From Terriglobus albidus (GTDB lineage Bacteria; Acidobacteriota; Terriglobia; Terriglobales; Acidobacteriaceae): DNA of 64,000 nucleotides. The DNA is taken from NCBI RefSeq assembly GCF_008000815.1, contig NZ_CP042806.1, positions 4,526,001-4,590,000 of the forward strand, given 5' to 3'. Below the pieces are notes generated by a model that had not been told where the DNA came from, did not search any database, and worked only from the letters and a program-made list of their open reading frames with translations. This document shows, one piece after another, positions 34,361 through 43,574 of this stretch. A program made the position numbers and the translations under genes. Positions within the stretch are counted from its first letter, which is position 1. Each line of letters begins with the position of its first letter.

Positions 34361-34400
34361 GGCTTGCGTCGGCCACTCGATTGGCCGACGCAAGCCTTTT
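34361..34400 (+). terminator. Rho-independent terminator of the ffh transcript
   Basis: Stem GGCTTGCGTCGGCC / GGCCGACGCAAGCC around 8 bases, then TTTT. It lies behind the repeat and REP, so both are transcribed as the ffh 3' UTR. The 230 bases from here to the next start contain no supported gene. Confidence 0.9.
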
Positions 34401-34627
34401 GAGCATCAAAACAAATAATGGACGCCCATGATTCTTCGGGGCGACAATGGTGCCGTCTCGTCGACCAGGTGTGGATGAAAGCCGATGAGACCTGGCCGGA
34501 GGCACGCAGTAGCGCTGACCTCGGGATTGACTCGTTCGGCAGCCGGTGTGATCGCCATCACCGACTTCGGTTCCCGAACACGCGCACTCTTACTTTGCTG
34601 CCAGCGGCCGCGAAAGGAGTGTGTTTC

Positions 34628-35521
34628 ATGGCGCTCAGTTTCCATTCCGCCCCCGCTGAGATTCACCTTCAGACGACTCGGTTGCAGTTCCGCCACATCC
34701 TCGTTGCAACCGATTTTTCCTCCTACTCCGATGCGGCTCTGTTCGCAGCCTGTCATCTGGCTCGTACCTACCAGGCTGAGTTGGTGCTCTTCCATAACAT
34801 CATCCCTCCTGTCATTACGCCCGATGCCACGCTCACTACGATTGAAGCCTCCTCGGCCTGCTGTGCTCATGCTGAAAAGCGTATGGCAGCGCAGATCTCA
34901 GCACATTTGCAATTGTGTAACGTGCCTCACCGCATCGCCATTCGCGAAGGCTATCTGAACGAAGAGTTGGCCAAGGTGGTAAAGGAGGAGGCGATCGATC
35001 TTCTGGTGGTCGGCTCTCACGGTGCACGCGGATTTGAGAAGGTCCTGCTTGGTTCCGTGGCGGAGTCGATGCTGCGCCGGTCCCCCGTACCGGTCATGGT
35101 TATCGGTCCGGAAGCCAAGGTCGCCGAGACGCCAACCTGCATCCTACTCGCCACTGACCTTGAACCAGCAGCGCTCCATGCCGCGCAATATGCGACCTCC
35201 CTCGCCGAGGAGTTTCAGGCAAAGCTAACACTGTTGCATGTCCTTCCCCAGGCCGGCTGGCCTACAAGCGAAGAACGCGAGGCGATTGAACATCGGCTCC
35301 AGCAACTGGTGCCGGCCGATGCAACGGCGTTCTGCCAGGCTGGATATCGTGTACGGCACGGTGAACCATCCAGGGAGATCGTCGCTCAGGCCCAGCAGTG
35401 CGAGGCCAACCTCATCGTTACAGGCCGTCATAACAAGGGGCCGCTCTCAAGCCGAGCTCTTTGGACGACGCTCACACGCTTGATCCAGGAAGCTCCGTGT
35501 CCTGTATTGACCGTTCGCTAA
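34628..35521 (+). CDS. Tandem-domain universal stress protein
   Basis: 297 residues made of two UspA domains (about 22-150 and 160-297). Domain 1: FRHILVATDFSSYSDAAL, and the ATP-binding pattern VVGSHGARGFEKVLLGSVAE. Domain 2: CILLATDLEPAALHAAQY and a weaker VTGRHNKGPLSSRALW, so nucleotide binding is clearest in domain 1 (GxxGx9GS). ATG 34628 has AAAGGAG eight bases upstream; the longer frame from 34418 is rejected. Followed after 27 bases by an HdeD-like gene, suggesting a stress operon. Confidence 0.92.
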   Translation: MALSFHSAPAEIHLQTTRLQFRHILVATDFSSYSDAALFAACHLARTYQAELVLFHNIIPPVITPDATLTTIEASSACCAHAEKRMAAQISAHLQLCNVPHRIAIREGYLNEELAKVVKEEAIDLLVVGSHGARGFEKVLLGSVAESMLRRSPVPVMVIGPEAKVAETPTCILLATDLEPAALHAAQYATSLAEEFQAKLTLLHVLPQAGWPTSEEREAIEHRLQQLVPADATAFCQAGYRVRHGEPSREIVAQAQQCEANLIVTGRHNKGPLSSRALWTTLTRLIQEAPCPVLTVR

Positions 35522-35548
35522 GCATCACCCCGGGAAGGAGGGGTCGCC

Positions 35549-36166
35549 ATGCATCGCTACGAAACATATTGGATTATCACGTTGTTCCGCGGGGTTCTGG
35601 CGATCCTGTTCGGCTGTGCCATTCTGCTCATCCCGCAGATGTCGTCCTCTGTCTTATTGTTGCCGTTTGCCATGGTGCTGTCAGTGCTGTTTCTGGCAGG
35701 CTATGGCGCGGCAGACAGTGCCTTGGTGTTCTTTGAAAGCTTTGCGCTCCCCAAGCGCCCCGGCCAGATCGCAAGCCGGTTGCAGGGCTCCGCTGGCATC
35801 ACCATCTCGTTGCTGCTGGCAACTATCGCCTTTGAACATGCCCGTCTGCATTGGTTTTTCTATCTGGTAGCGGCACAAGCCGGAGCGGCTGCCGTGTCAG
35901 ACCTCGTCACAGCTCGGCATGTGTGGCGGCACCATCGCACGATTCTGGTCTATGCCTCGGCACTCGTCTCCGGCGCCGCATCGCTTTACTTTCTGATCAG
36001 CGCCATCATGGAAGCCCCCCTGGCAACGGATACCTCAATGCGCATGCTTTACGGCTATCTGCTTGGCTTCGGCACCGTCAACGTTGGTCTGGCGTGCATG
36101 CTGCTGCAGGAAAGGCCGCATCCACACCATGCGCCGCCGGCATCCACATTGAGGCACATTCATTAG
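35549..36166 (+). CDS. HdeD-family (DUF308) membrane protein
   Basis: 205 residues with about six TM helices in pairs (FRGVLAILFGCAILLIPQM, LPFAMVLSVLFLAGYGAAD, GSAGITISLLLATIAF). The FRG...LFGxxxL..P pattern is typical of HdeD/DUF308, acid-resistance-associated membrane proteins of unknown mechanism. AAGGAGG precedes ATG 35549. Coexpression with a universal stress protein is likely. A His-rich C-terminus (HPHHAPP...HIH) is notable. Confidence 0.85.
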   Translation: MHRYETYWIITLFRGVLAILFGCAILLIPQMSSSVLLLPFAMVLSVLFLAGYGAADSALVFFESFALPKRPGQIASRLQGSAGITISLLLATIAFEHARLHWFFYLVAAQAGAAAVSDLVTARHVWRHHRTILVYASALVSGAASLYFLISAIMEAPLATDTSMRMLYGYLLGFGTVNVGLACMLLQERPHPHHAPPASTLRHIH

Positions 36167-36215
36167 GTTAGAAAGAATTACATTCGTCCAATTGCCGATG
36201 GATTCCCGCGCTCTC

Positions 36216-36330
36216 TAGAGCATTTTTCCTGTAGGTGTAGGGCAGGGCTTGTGCATCTATGGGCGTTTTCCGCAATGAAAACGCCGCTACACGCTTCTCC
36301 GGGATACCCAGCAACAGGAAAAATGCTCTA
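36216..36330 (-). repeat. MITE-like element, copy 8 (115 bp)
   Basis: Termini TAGAGCATTTTTCCTGTA and AACAGGAAAAATGCTCTA, a near-perfect match to the consensus, with core GGCGTTTTCCGCAATGAAAA and TA at both ends. It ends 11 bases before the ATG of the dienelactone hydrolase-like gene, so it must form part of that gene's leader or promoter. Confidence 0.92.
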
Positions 36331-36341
36331 CACTGCTGCGC

Positions 36342-37271
36342 ATGCGCCGACTCCTGCTTGCCTGCTCGTTGCTGTTGCCCGTCTCTACTGCAACCCTTCA
36401 CGCCCAGGACTGGGCCAAAGCCCGCCTCGACAAGTCTCCACGTCACCGTGAGTACATCTCCCTGAAGACCTCCGGTGGGCCAGTGCAGGCCTTCGTTGTC
36501 TATCCGGAGATCAAGGACAAAGCTCCCGTCGTCGTTCTGATTCACGAGATCTTCGGGTTGAGCGACTGGATGAAAACCATGGCCGACGACCTTGCCGCCA
36601 GCGGCTACATCGTTGTCGCTCCGGACCTGCTTACCGGTAAAGGTCCGAACGGCGGCAATACTGATTCGTTCGCCACCCGCGATGAGGTCACCAAAGCCGT
36701 CTCCACACTCTCACCCGACGCCGTCACCGAAGGCCTGAATGCCGCGGTCGCGTATGCAAAGACCATTCCTGCCGGCAACGGCAAGATCGCCGTCGGCGGC
36801 TTTTGCTGGGGAGGTGGACAGACCTTCCGCTTTGCGACCAATAATCACGACATCTCTGCCGCATATGTCTTCTACGGACCACCACCCGCTGCAGACGACA
36901 TGAAGAAGATCACCGTGCCGGTATATGGCTTCTACGCCGGCAACGACGCGCGCATCGATGCCACCATTCCCTCGACCATCGAAGGAATGAAAGCCGCGGG
37001 CAAGACCTACGAACCGGTCACATACGACGGCGCAGGTCATGGATTCATGCGCGCCGGCGTTGACCCGACCGATACCAACCCGAATAACAAGAAGGCGCGT
37101 GAAGACGGATATACGCGCCTGACGACATTGCTGAAGTCGCTCTCCGGTACAAAGAAATCTCCTGTGGAAAGCGCACCCAACCGTTCGATGGTCGCCAAAG
37201 CAGCGAAGGGTAGCAAGCCTAAAAAGGCTGCCGCAGCCACCATGGAATGCCACGACATGTCTACCATGTAA
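36342..37271 (+). CDS. Secreted dienelactone hydrolase-family protein
   Basis: 309 residues: signal peptide (MRRLLLACSLLLPVSTATLHAQ) and an alpha/beta-hydrolase fold. DLH features: Glu in LIHEIFGL, nucleophile Cys in GGFCWGGG, Asp in GNDARID, His in GAGHGFM. A Lys/Ala-rich C-terminal tail (KAAKGSKPKKAA) follows the catalytic domain. It is exported, unlike classical cytoplasmic dienelactone hydrolase, so its substrate is unknown. The ATG lies 11 bases after repeat copy 8. The next gene overlaps its end. Confidence 0.9.
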   Translation: MRRLLLACSLLLPVSTATLHAQDWAKARLDKSPRHREYISLKTSGGPVQAFVVYPEIKDKAPVVVLIHEIFGLSDWMKTMADDLAASGYIVVAPDLLTGKGPNGGNTDSFATRDEVTKAVSTLSPDAVTEGLNAAVAYAKTIPAGNGKIAVGGFCWGGGQTFRFATNNHDISAAYVFYGPPPAADDMKKITVPVYGFYAGNDARIDATIPSTIEGMKAAGKTYEPVTYDGAGHGFMRAGVDPTDTNPNNKKAREDGYTRLTTLLKSLSGTKKSPVESAPNRSMVAKAAKGSKPKKAAAATMECHDMSTM

Positions 37272-37960
37272 GAGTGGACGAACAGAGTATCCCTGCACTG
37301 CAGACGCAACTGGACGAGATCACCGCGAACACGCGGCGGCTCGTCCAGGCTGAGCGTTTGGAAATCAATGAAAACGCCGTCGCCGAGTTATTCGCGACCG
37401 GCATTGAAGATCGCATTCTTCCCGTAGGCTCCAGGGCGCCTGAGTTTTCTCTTCCCGACGCTATCAGCGGCAAGCCCATCCGTTCCGCGGACCTTTTTGC
37501 TCTGGGGCCGCTGGTCATCAACTTCTTCCGCGGACGCTGGTGCCCCTACTGCATCACCGAGCTGGAGACCTGGCGCGAGTTATACCCGTTGCTACGGGAG
37601 CGCGGAGCATTGTTCGTGGCAATCTCTCCGCAGACCGTCCGCCAGTCTGACTTTGCCGTACAGCAGCATGCCTTGCGCTTCCCGCTGCTGCGGGATGAGG
37701 GCTCAGAGCTTGCCGAAAAGTTCGGCATCGCCTATACGCCGTCGCCGGCGATGCAGCAGTACTACCGGTCGATTCTCGTCAATATTCCTTTCATCAACAC
37801 CGGCCAGAACGCCCTGAAGCCCGCAACGGACGCGGCGTGGCGTCTGCCCCTGCCGGCCACCTTCGTCGTCGGCCAGGACGGCACGATTCGCTTCGCCGAG
37901 GCGCATGCGGACTTCCGCGTGCGTCCAGAGCCTGCGGATGTCCTGGCGGCGCTTTCGTAA
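37247..37960 (+). CDS. Peroxiredoxin-like (AhpC/TSA family) protein
   Basis: About 237 residues. Thioredoxin-fold peroxiredoxin-like protein with GSRAPEFSLPDAISGKP and the active-site loop FFRGRWCPYCITEL (Cys-Pro-Tyr-Cys), QTVRQSDFAVQQH and LPLPATFVVGQDGTI. The CPYC pair resembles PRX-like 2 members rather than classic 2-Cys peroxiredoxins. It starts inside the preceding gene (ATG 37247, 25-base overlap) or at GTG 37274 just after its stop; the choice is uncertain. Probably co-transcribed with the dienelactone hydrolase. Confidence 0.85.
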   Translation: MPRHVYHVRVDEQSIPALQTQLDEITANTRRLVQAERLEINENAVAELFATGIEDRILPVGSRAPEFSLPDAISGKPIRSADLFALGPLVINFFRGRWCPYCITELETWRELYPLLRERGALFVAISPQTVRQSDFAVQQHALRFPLLRDEGSELAEKFGIAYTPSPAMQQYYRSILVNIPFINTGQNALKPATDAAWRLPLPATFVVGQDGTIRFAEAHADFRVRPEPADVLAALS

Positions 37961-38127
37961 AAATCCGTATCGCAATCTTTCCGTCGGGCACCAAACGGCC
38001 CCTGCCGGTCATCTATCGGAAAGGGCCCCGGGCTCGGCGATAATGGAACGGATGGGCCGCGAGACACGTCGGCTGCGGCCAAAACACTCAACTGCTACAA
38101 GACATAGAACGGAGCAGATATTTCGTT

Positions 38128-39738
38128 ATGAGCACTTCGACCGCATGGAGCGCGCTTGCGCAGCACTACAAGGCTATTGAAAAGACCCACCTGCGCGAGC
38201 TGTTTGCCACTGATCCCGGCCGCGCCGAGCGCTATGCCCTTGAGGCTGCCGGAGTCTTCGTCGATTTCTCCAAGAACCGCATCACCGACGAGACCCTGAA
38301 GCTGTTGCTCTCACTGGCTAACGAAGCCGGCTTGAAGGACAAGATCGCCGCCATGTTCTCCGGCGAAAAGATCAACATCACCGAAAACCGTTCCGTATTG
38401 CACATCGCTCTGCGCGCTCCCAAGGGCACCCAGATCTTCTCCGACGGCAAGGATGTTGTTCCCGAGGTTCACGAGGTTCTGGACAAGATGTCCGGCTTCG
38501 CCGATCGCGTCCGTTCCGGTGAATGGAAGGGCTTTACCGGCAAAGCAATCAAGACAGTCGTCAACGTCGGCATTGGTGGATCGGACCTCGGCCCGGTGAT
38601 GGCCTACGAGGCGCTGCGTCACTACTCCAAGCGCGATCTGCAGTTCCGCTTCGTCTCCAACGTCGATGGAACCGACATCGCTGAAGCAACCCATGACCTG
38701 GATCAAGAGACAACGCTCTTCCTGATCGCATCGAAGACCTTCACCACGCTGGAGACCATGACCAACGCGCACACCGCGCGCGAGTGGCTGCTTAAGGGAC
38801 TGAAGGATGAGAAGGCTGTTGCCAATCACTTCGTAGCCATCTCCACCAATGCCAAGGAAGTGGCAAAGTTCGGTATCGATACAGCCAACATGTTCGGCTT
38901 CTGGGACTGGGTCGGCGGACGCTACTCCATGGACTCGGCCATCGGTCTGTCGACAATGATCGCCATCGGTCCTGACAACTTCCGCCAGATGCTCGCCGGC
39001 TTCCACGAGATGGACGAGCACTTCCGTTCCACCCCCTTCGAGAAGAATCTGCCCGTCATCCTCGGCCTGCTGAGCGTTTGGTACACCGATTTCTTCGGCG
39101 CGCAGACCTATGCTGTGCTGCCTTATGACCAGTATCTGAAGCGCTTCCCTGCTTACCTGCAGCAGCTCACCATGGAGTCGAACGGTAAGCACGTTACTCT
39201 GCAGGGCGAGCATGTCGCGCACGACACCGGCGCCATCTACTGGGGCGAGCCCGGCACCAATGGCCAGCATAGCTTCTACCAGTTGATCCACCAGGGCACA
39301 CGCCTGATCCCTGCTGACTTCATCGGCTTCATGCGCTCACTGAACGCCGTTGGCAACCATCACGATCTCCTGATGGCGAATGTCTTCGCGCAGACCGAGG
39401 CTCTGGCCTTCGGTAAGACCGCGGAACAGGTCAAGGCCGAAGGTACGGCCGACTGGCTGGTACCGCACCGCGTCTTCGAGGGCAACCGTCCGTCGAACAC
39501 CATCCTCGCGGAGGAGCTGACGCCGAAGGTGCTGGGAACGCTGGTGGCTCTATACGAGCACATCGTCTTCACCCAGGGCGTGATCTGGAATATCGATTCC
39601 TTCGACCAGTGGGGCGTAGAGCTCGGCAAGGTGCTCGCCATGCGTATCGTTCCTGAACTCGAGGGCGCAGGCGAACTGAAACACGACACCTCCACCAACG
39701 CCCTGATCGAGCGCTACCGTAAGGCGCGCCGCAAGTAA
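38128..39738 (+). CDS. pgi: Glucose-6-phosphate isomerase
   Basis: 536 residues, full length. SIS-fold aldose-ketose isomerase with [28 protein letters not shown] (SIS 2), [19 protein letters not shown] (catalytic Glu, His) and a C-terminal GVELGKVLA. It interconverts glucose-6-P and fructose-6-P in glycolysis and gluconeogenesis. It is transcribed alone and followed by a strong terminator. Confidence 0.97.
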   Translation: MSTSTAWSALAQHYKAIEKTHLRELFATDPGRAERYALEAAGVFVDFSKNRITDETLKLLLSLANEAGLKDKIAAMFSGEKINITENRSVLHIALRAPKGTQIFSDGKDVVPEVHEVLDKMSGFADRVRSGEWKGFTGKAIKTVVNVGIGGSDLGPVMAYEALRHYSKRDLQFRFVSNVDGTDIAEATHDLDQETTLFLIASKTFTTLETMTNAHTAREWLLKGLKDEKAVANHFVAISTNAKEVAKFGIDTANMFGFWDWVGGRYSMDSAIGLSTMIAIGPDNFRQMLAGFHEMDEHFRSTPFEKNLPVILGLLSVWYTDFFGAQTYAVLPYDQYLKRFPAYLQQLTMESNGKHVTLQGEHVAHDTGAIYWGEPGTNGQHSFYQLIHQGTRLIPADFIGFMRSLNAVGNHHDLLMANVFAQTEALAFGKTAEQVKAEGTADWLVPHRVFEGNRPSNTILAEELTPKVLGTLVALYEHIVFTQGVIWNIDSFDQWGVELGKVLAMRIVPELEGAGELKHDTSTNALIERYRKARRK

Positions 39739-39757
39739 ACAAATCTCGCAACCGTAG

Positions 39758-39790
39758 GGCCTGCTCTTCATCAGGAAGAGCAGGCCTTTT
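39758..39790 (+). terminator. Rho-independent terminator of pgi
   Basis: Stem GGCCTGCTCTTC / GAAGAGCAGGCC with a 5-base loop, then TTTT. Confidence 0.92.
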
Positions 39791-39815
39791 ACCTTTCCAG
39801 AAAGACTTTGTTCAC

Positions 39816-40283
39816 ATGGAACCTATCGAGATCCGCATTGCTGACTTTGACGATCCTAAGACACGCGACCTGCTCGCGCTTCATCTGGCCGGCATGCGCG
39901 CTTCTTCACCGCCGGAGAGCGTGTACGCACTCGACCTCTCGGGCCTGAAGAAACCGGAGATCACAACCTGGACCGCATGGCATGGAGACCGTCTCGCGGG
40001 TGTTGGAGCGCTGCACATGCTCGGTGCGGACTCGGCCGAGATCAAGTCCATGCGGACTCATCCCGACTTCCTGAAACAGGGTGTCGGCAGAGCCATCCTC
40101 ACCCACATCGTGGAGACGGCGAAGCAGCGCAGGATCAAGCGCCTGAGCCTTGAGACAGGCAGCGGCCCGGCCTTTGAGGCCGCAGTGCAGCTCTACCGGA
40201 ACTTTGGCTTTCAGTTTGGCGAGCCATTTGGAGACTATGTGCCCACAGGCTTCAGCCAGTTTCTGCATCTGGAGATCATTTAG
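39816..40283 (+). CDS. GNAT family N-acetyltransferase
   Basis: 155 residues. Acetyl-CoA-binding motif A is EIKSMRTHPDFLKQGVGRAIL (R/Q-x-x-G-x-G/A as QGVGRA), followed by YRNFGFQFGEPFGDY. Small amine or amino-acid acetyltransferase; substrate unknown. Start ATG 39816. Downstream are about 160 bases of non-coding sequence. Confidence 0.88.
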   Translation: MEPIEIRIADFDDPKTRDLLALHLAGMRASSPPESVYALDLSGLKKPEITTWTAWHGDRLAGVGALHMLGADSAEIKSMRTHPDFLKQGVGRAILTHIVETAKQRRIKRLSLETGSGPAFEAAVQLYRNFGFQFGEPFGDYVPTGFSQFLHLEII

Positions 40284-40440
40284 GACCGTAGCTGTCATAG
40301 CCCTCGTTGTACACCGTTCTTGTGAGAGGCATGAGCGTAGGGACGTAGAGAAGCAGATTTCTCCGCTTACGCTGCGAAATGACAAACAAAAGTCGCAGCT
40401 ACACTCGATCCATCTTTCAATGATTGAATCCTTCAATTAT
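40284..40440. repeat. Non-coding interval with repeat-like segment
   Basis: No gene seen. About 40335-40395 carries an inverted ATTTC...GAAAT arrangement (GCAGATTTCTCCGCTTACGC region, then CTGCGAAATGACAAACAAAA) that looks like a dispersed repeat of the kind seen in related genomes, but only one copy is present here. Confidence 0.3.
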
Positions 40441-41220
40441 TCAATTACTTAAAAACTCCATCACAGCCGCATTCCATAGACCCGACCGATTGATGCACGA
40501 GAGATGGCCCGAAGGCAGCTCAAGGTACCGCGCCGAAGGGATCTGCTCGACGAGAAACTTCTGGTCCGCAGGGGGCGTCGTTGGATCTTCATTGCCTGCG
40601 ATGCAGAGCACAGGCAGCTTGATCTGGTTCACACTCTCACGAAGATCCGTCGTTGCCAGCACTTCGCAACCGGCGGCATAACCGGCGATGCTGCTGCTGC
40701 GAACTGAGTTCTCCAGTTCCGGGACCACCTCGGGATGCTCCGCGCGGAAGTCCGCCGTTAGCCAGCGCTCTGCGCTTCCCGGCAGAAACTGTTCCACACC
40801 TGCGAGCCGGGTATCTTCCGCCCTCTTCTGCCAAAACTCGGCCGTTCCAATCTTCGCAGCGGTATTGGATAAGACCAGTTTCTCAATGCGGTCGGCTGCA
40901 TTCACGCCCAACCACTGGCCAACCATGCCGCCGATGGAAATACCGCAAAAATGAGCCTTTGCAATGCGGAGATGATCCATCAGGGCGAGAACATCGTTCC
41001 CCATACCCGCAAGCGTATTCGGTGGCTTCTGGGAGCCTGAACGGCCAAAACCCCGCTGCTCATAGACCACGGTCCGAAAACTGCGGCTGAAGTATTCCGC
41101 CTGTGCGCCCCACAGATATGTACCCTGACCAAGAGAGTGACTAAAGACGATTGCAGGCGCGCCTTCAGGGCCGGCGGCCTCGTAGTAGATCGTTTCTCCG
41201 CTGCCCAGTTGAACCAGCAC
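40441..41220 (-). CDS. pcaD: Alpha/beta hydrolase, 3-oxoadipate enol-lactonase-like (PcaD)
   Basis: 259 residues. Alpha/beta-hydrolase with oxyanion-side SHSLGQGTYLW, nucleophile elbow GISIGGMVGQWLG (Ser in G-I-S-I-G), Asp in AGNEDPTTPP and His in PSGHLSCI. The IGGMVGQWLG block is typical of PcaD, which opens 3-oxoadipate enol-lactone in aromatic catabolism. The start is GTG 41220 with AAGGAG ten bases upstream. Divergent from an IclR-family gene, the usual regulator type for pca genes. Other pca genes are not in the window, so the substrate is inferred. Confidence 0.78.
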   Translation of the reverse strand: MLVQLGSGETIYYEAAGPEGAPAIVFSHSLGQGTYLWGAQAEYFSRSFRTVVYEQRGFGRSGSQKPPNTLAGMGNDVLALMDHLRIAKAHFCGISIGGMVGQWLGVNAADRIEKLVLSNTAAKIGTAEFWQKRAEDTRLAGVEQFLPGSAERWLTADFRAEHPEVVPELENSVRSSSIAGYAAGCEVLATTDLRESVNQIKLPVLCIAGNEDPTTPPADQKFLVEQIPSARYLELPSGHLSCINRSGLWNAAVMEFLSN

Positions 41221-41245
41221 CGTCTCAGTTCTCCTTGATTCCGTG

Positions 41246-41285
41246 ACGTCGTTCGTTTATCGTCACTATAGTGCGTCTATCGCAC
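41246..41285. promoter_or_regulatory. Palindromes between pcaD and the IclR gene
   Basis: The 75-base gap holds CACTATAGTG (41264-41273) and GTGCG-N5-CGCAC (41271-41285), plus TGACG...CGTCA (41244-41265). They overlap and lie where an IclR-type regulator could control both directions. Confidence 0.5.
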
Positions 41286-41295
41286 GGGATGTTGT

Positions 41296-42150
41296 ATGCC
41301 GAATCAGACTGACTCTGCCGCCGTTATCGCTGAAGCTCCCGCCCCTGCTCCCACTGCCCGGCAGACGCCGGCTTCTTCCCTGGATCAATTTGCTGGTGAT
41401 CCTAATTTTATGACGTCGCTGGCCCGCGGCCTCGTCGTCATTCAGGCATTCACGCAACAGACACCGCAGATGACCATCTCGCAGCTCTCGGCGAAGACCG
41501 GCCTGTCGCGCGCTGCGGTGCGCCGCTGCCTGTACACGCTGACGAAGCTCGGCTTCGCCGGCGCCGAGGATGGTCAGCGCTACTCGTTGCGGCCACGGCT
41601 GCTGACGCTGTCGCACACCTACACCTCGTCCAGTTCCCTCTCCTCTGCCGCGCAGCCCATCCTGGAGCGCATGACCCAGCAGTTCCGCGAGTCGTTCTCG
41701 GTGGCCACGCTGGACGGTGATGAGATCGTTTACGTAGCCCGCTCCCAGGTCTCCCGCGTCATGGCGGTCGACCTGCATATCGGTTCGCGCCTGCCGGCCT
41801 TCTGCACCTCCATGGGCCGTGTCCTGCTAGCGTACCTGCCGCCGGAGCAGCTCGAACAGTTCCTCGCGCGTATCACCTACTACCCGTACACCAACCGCAC
41901 CATCACCACCCCTGACCGCCTGCGCCTGGCCATCCGCAATATCCGCCGCAACGGCTTCGCCATCTGCGACCAGGAGTATGAGATCGGCCTGCGCTCGATC
42001 GCTGTACCTGTCTTCGCGCCTTCGGGCAGGGTCGTGGCTACCCTCAACCTCTCCAGCCATGCGCCTCGCATGCCGCTGCCGGACCTGCAGCAGCGCTATC
42101 TGCCGCACCTGCGTGCAGCCGCCAACGAACTCAGCATGTTCCTGCGGTAA
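41296..42150 (+). CDS. IclR-family transcriptional regulator (PcaR/PcaU-like)
   Basis: 284 residues: a Pro/Ala-rich N-terminal extension (about 1-38), winged HTH (SLARGLVVIQAFTQQTPQMT, LSAKTGLSRAAVRRCLYTL), and a C-terminal IclR effector domain (about 115-284: VDLHIGSRLPAFCTSMGRVL, PYTNRTITTPDRL, GFAICDQEYEIGLRSIAVPV). The TSMGR and DQEYEIGLRSIAVP motifs are characteristic of PcaR/PcaU/PobR. It probably senses an aromatic-pathway intermediate and controls pcaD. Confidence 0.9.
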   Translation: MPNQTDSAAVIAEAPAPAPTARQTPASSLDQFAGDPNFMTSLARGLVVIQAFTQQTPQMTISQLSAKTGLSRAAVRRCLYTLTKLGFAGAEDGQRYSLRPRLLTLSHTYTSSSSLSSAAQPILERMTQQFRESFSVATLDGDEIVYVARSQVSRVMAVDLHIGSRLPAFCTSMGRVLLAYLPPEQLEQFLARITYYPYTNRTITTPDRLRLAIRNIRRNGFAICDQEYEIGLRSIAVPVFAPSGRVVATLNLSSHAPRMPLPDLQQRYLPHLRAAANELSMFLR

Positions 42151-42163
42151 AGACTCAGGCACT

Positions 42164-42203
42164 AAAAGGAAAGGGCACGGCAATCGCCGTGCCCTTTCCT
42201 TTT
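42164..42203. terminator. Bidirectional terminator between IclR and CE15 genes
   Basis: An 18-bp perfect stem AAAAGGAAAGGGCACGGC / GCCGTGCCCTTTCCTTTT around AATC, with A-run and T-run flanks for both convergent genes. Confidence 0.95.
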
Positions 42204-42214
42204 CTTCATGTCCT

Positions 42215-43501
42215 TCACTCTACAATCTTGAAGTGTTGCTTTAGGAATTCAACGTAAACCTTCCAATCATCTGGAACCATGCCATGACCGCCGTCGTGCA
42301 TGTAGTAGGCGAGGTCATGGAAGATCGCCTGGTTCGGCGCCGGCCACTGCGTCGTTCCCAAAGGTTGTTTGCCCAGCAAGGTATAGACCGGACCTGCCGC
42401 CACCTCTGCCTCAAACTCTCCCTTCGGATCGGACCAGGTGTCCGTGCTTCCGGTTTGCAGCAGCAGAGGCCGTGGAGCGACTAGGGCGACCAGCATGTGT
42501 GCATCCACCGGCAGCTTGGTCACATCGGACGCGTACTTCTGGTAGTTGATTGCAAACTGATACGGGTAGCGCCTTGGGCTGACCAGGTCCTCAATCCTCT
42601 CTCCGTAGTCGCGACGGCTGAGAGCGGCTCCACCCTCACCACTGCAACTGGCGATCACGGCGGCGAATCGCTGATCATGAGCTCCCGCCCACATCGTGGT
42701 CTTGCCCAAACGCGAGACACCGTGGACCGCAACCTGCTTGGCATCGACCGCCTTGTCGGTCTCCAGGTAGTCCATTACCCGGCTCATGCCCCAGGCCCAC
42801 GCACTGATCGATCCCCACTCATCGGCCGCAGGTTCGATCTGGCCGGGCTTCAGGTAACGGGCGCGAATTCCCTGCTGCAAGCCGCCGAGATAGTCCGGGT
42901 CCAGATCGCCGTAATAGAACGTGGAAACACCGATACCGGCATCCAGAAATGTCTCGACATCGATCTTTCCGAACTTGCGGCCCTGGTCGGCGGGAATCCT
43001 GGTCTTCGTCTTGGCGTCCCAGATCGTCCCAACCTTGATGCCAGAGTCGTCGATCATGTTCGAGGGAGCTGTAAAGCTTATGGAGAGCAGCATCGGCGAC
43101 GGCCCTTTAGCCTTAGCCGGGAGATACTCCACAAGTTGGATCTGGGGCGCCGCGGGATCCTTATCGACGTGGATCATCACCTGACGGCGGATCGCCTTCC
43201 CGTTAAACGCAGTTCCTTCCTTTTCAAAGACCTCGAAGCTTTCATCCTTAGGCCGGCCGGGAGCGCGGCCGTATTGTTGCGTCTCAAAAAGTGACACAAT
43301 TTCAGGACGCCGTTTGCTGATCCAGGTCTTTGCGTCCTTTACCGGCTTGCCGTCAGCGGTCTTCAGCAGCTCAGGCAAGGTGTAGGGCTTCACCTTGGAT
43401 TCGTCGGTATTTGTCAGATTGTTGGGATTAACACCCTGTGCAGAGGCAACCGCCACCGCCGCCAGAAGCATGGCGCTACCAATAGATTTCGTTCGGGTCA
43501 T
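42215..43501 (-). CDS. Glucuronoyl methylesterase-like protein (carbohydrate esterase family 15)
   Basis: 428 residues, signal peptide (MTRTKSIGSAMLLAAVAVASA). Alpha/beta hydrolase with the CE15 nucleophile motif HGVSRLGKTT (GxSRxGK), SCSGEGGAAL holding a likely catalytic acid, and the C-terminal His in YYMHDGGHGM. CE15 enzymes split ester links between lignin and glucuronoxylan. ATG 43501 was chosen (GGAG seven bases upstream). Fits the plant-polysaccharide lifestyle suggested by GH92. Convergent with the IclR gene. Confidence 0.9.
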   Translation of the reverse strand: MTRTKSIGSAMLLAAVAVASAQGVNPNNLTNTDESKVKPYTLPELLKTADGKPVKDAKTWISKRRPEIVSLFETQQYGRAPGRPKDESFEVFEKEGTAFNGKAIRRQVMIHVDKDPAAPQIQLVEYLPAKAKGPSPMLLSISFTAPSNMIDDSGIKVGTIWDAKTKTRIPADQGRKFGKIDVETFLDAGIGVSTFYYGDLDPDYLGGLQQGIRARYLKPGQIEPAADEWGSISAWAWGMSRVMDYLETDKAVDAKQVAVHGVSRLGKTTMWAGAHDQRFAAVIASCSGEGGAALSRRDYGERIEDLVSPRRYPYQFAINYQKYASDVTKLPVDAHMLVALVAPRPLLLQTGSTDTWSDPKGEFEAEVAAGPVYTLLGKQPLGTTQWPAPNQAIFHDLAYYMHDGGHGMVPDDWKVYVEFLKQHFKIVE

Positions 43502-43574
43502 GGATTTTCTCCGGGCACCCAAGCTAAAAAAGCTGAAACTCCGCTGTCAAATGAAAATTCAGCAGCGTTTATTT

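Noticed and set aside
34418-34627. N-terminal extension of the universal stress protein
   Set aside because: Frame is open but has no domain similarity; the ATG at 34628 has a strong SD.
35549-36166. Toxin-antitoxin or defence cluster anywhere in the window
   Set aside because: No gene with such domains was found; gene content is metabolic, envelope and motility related.
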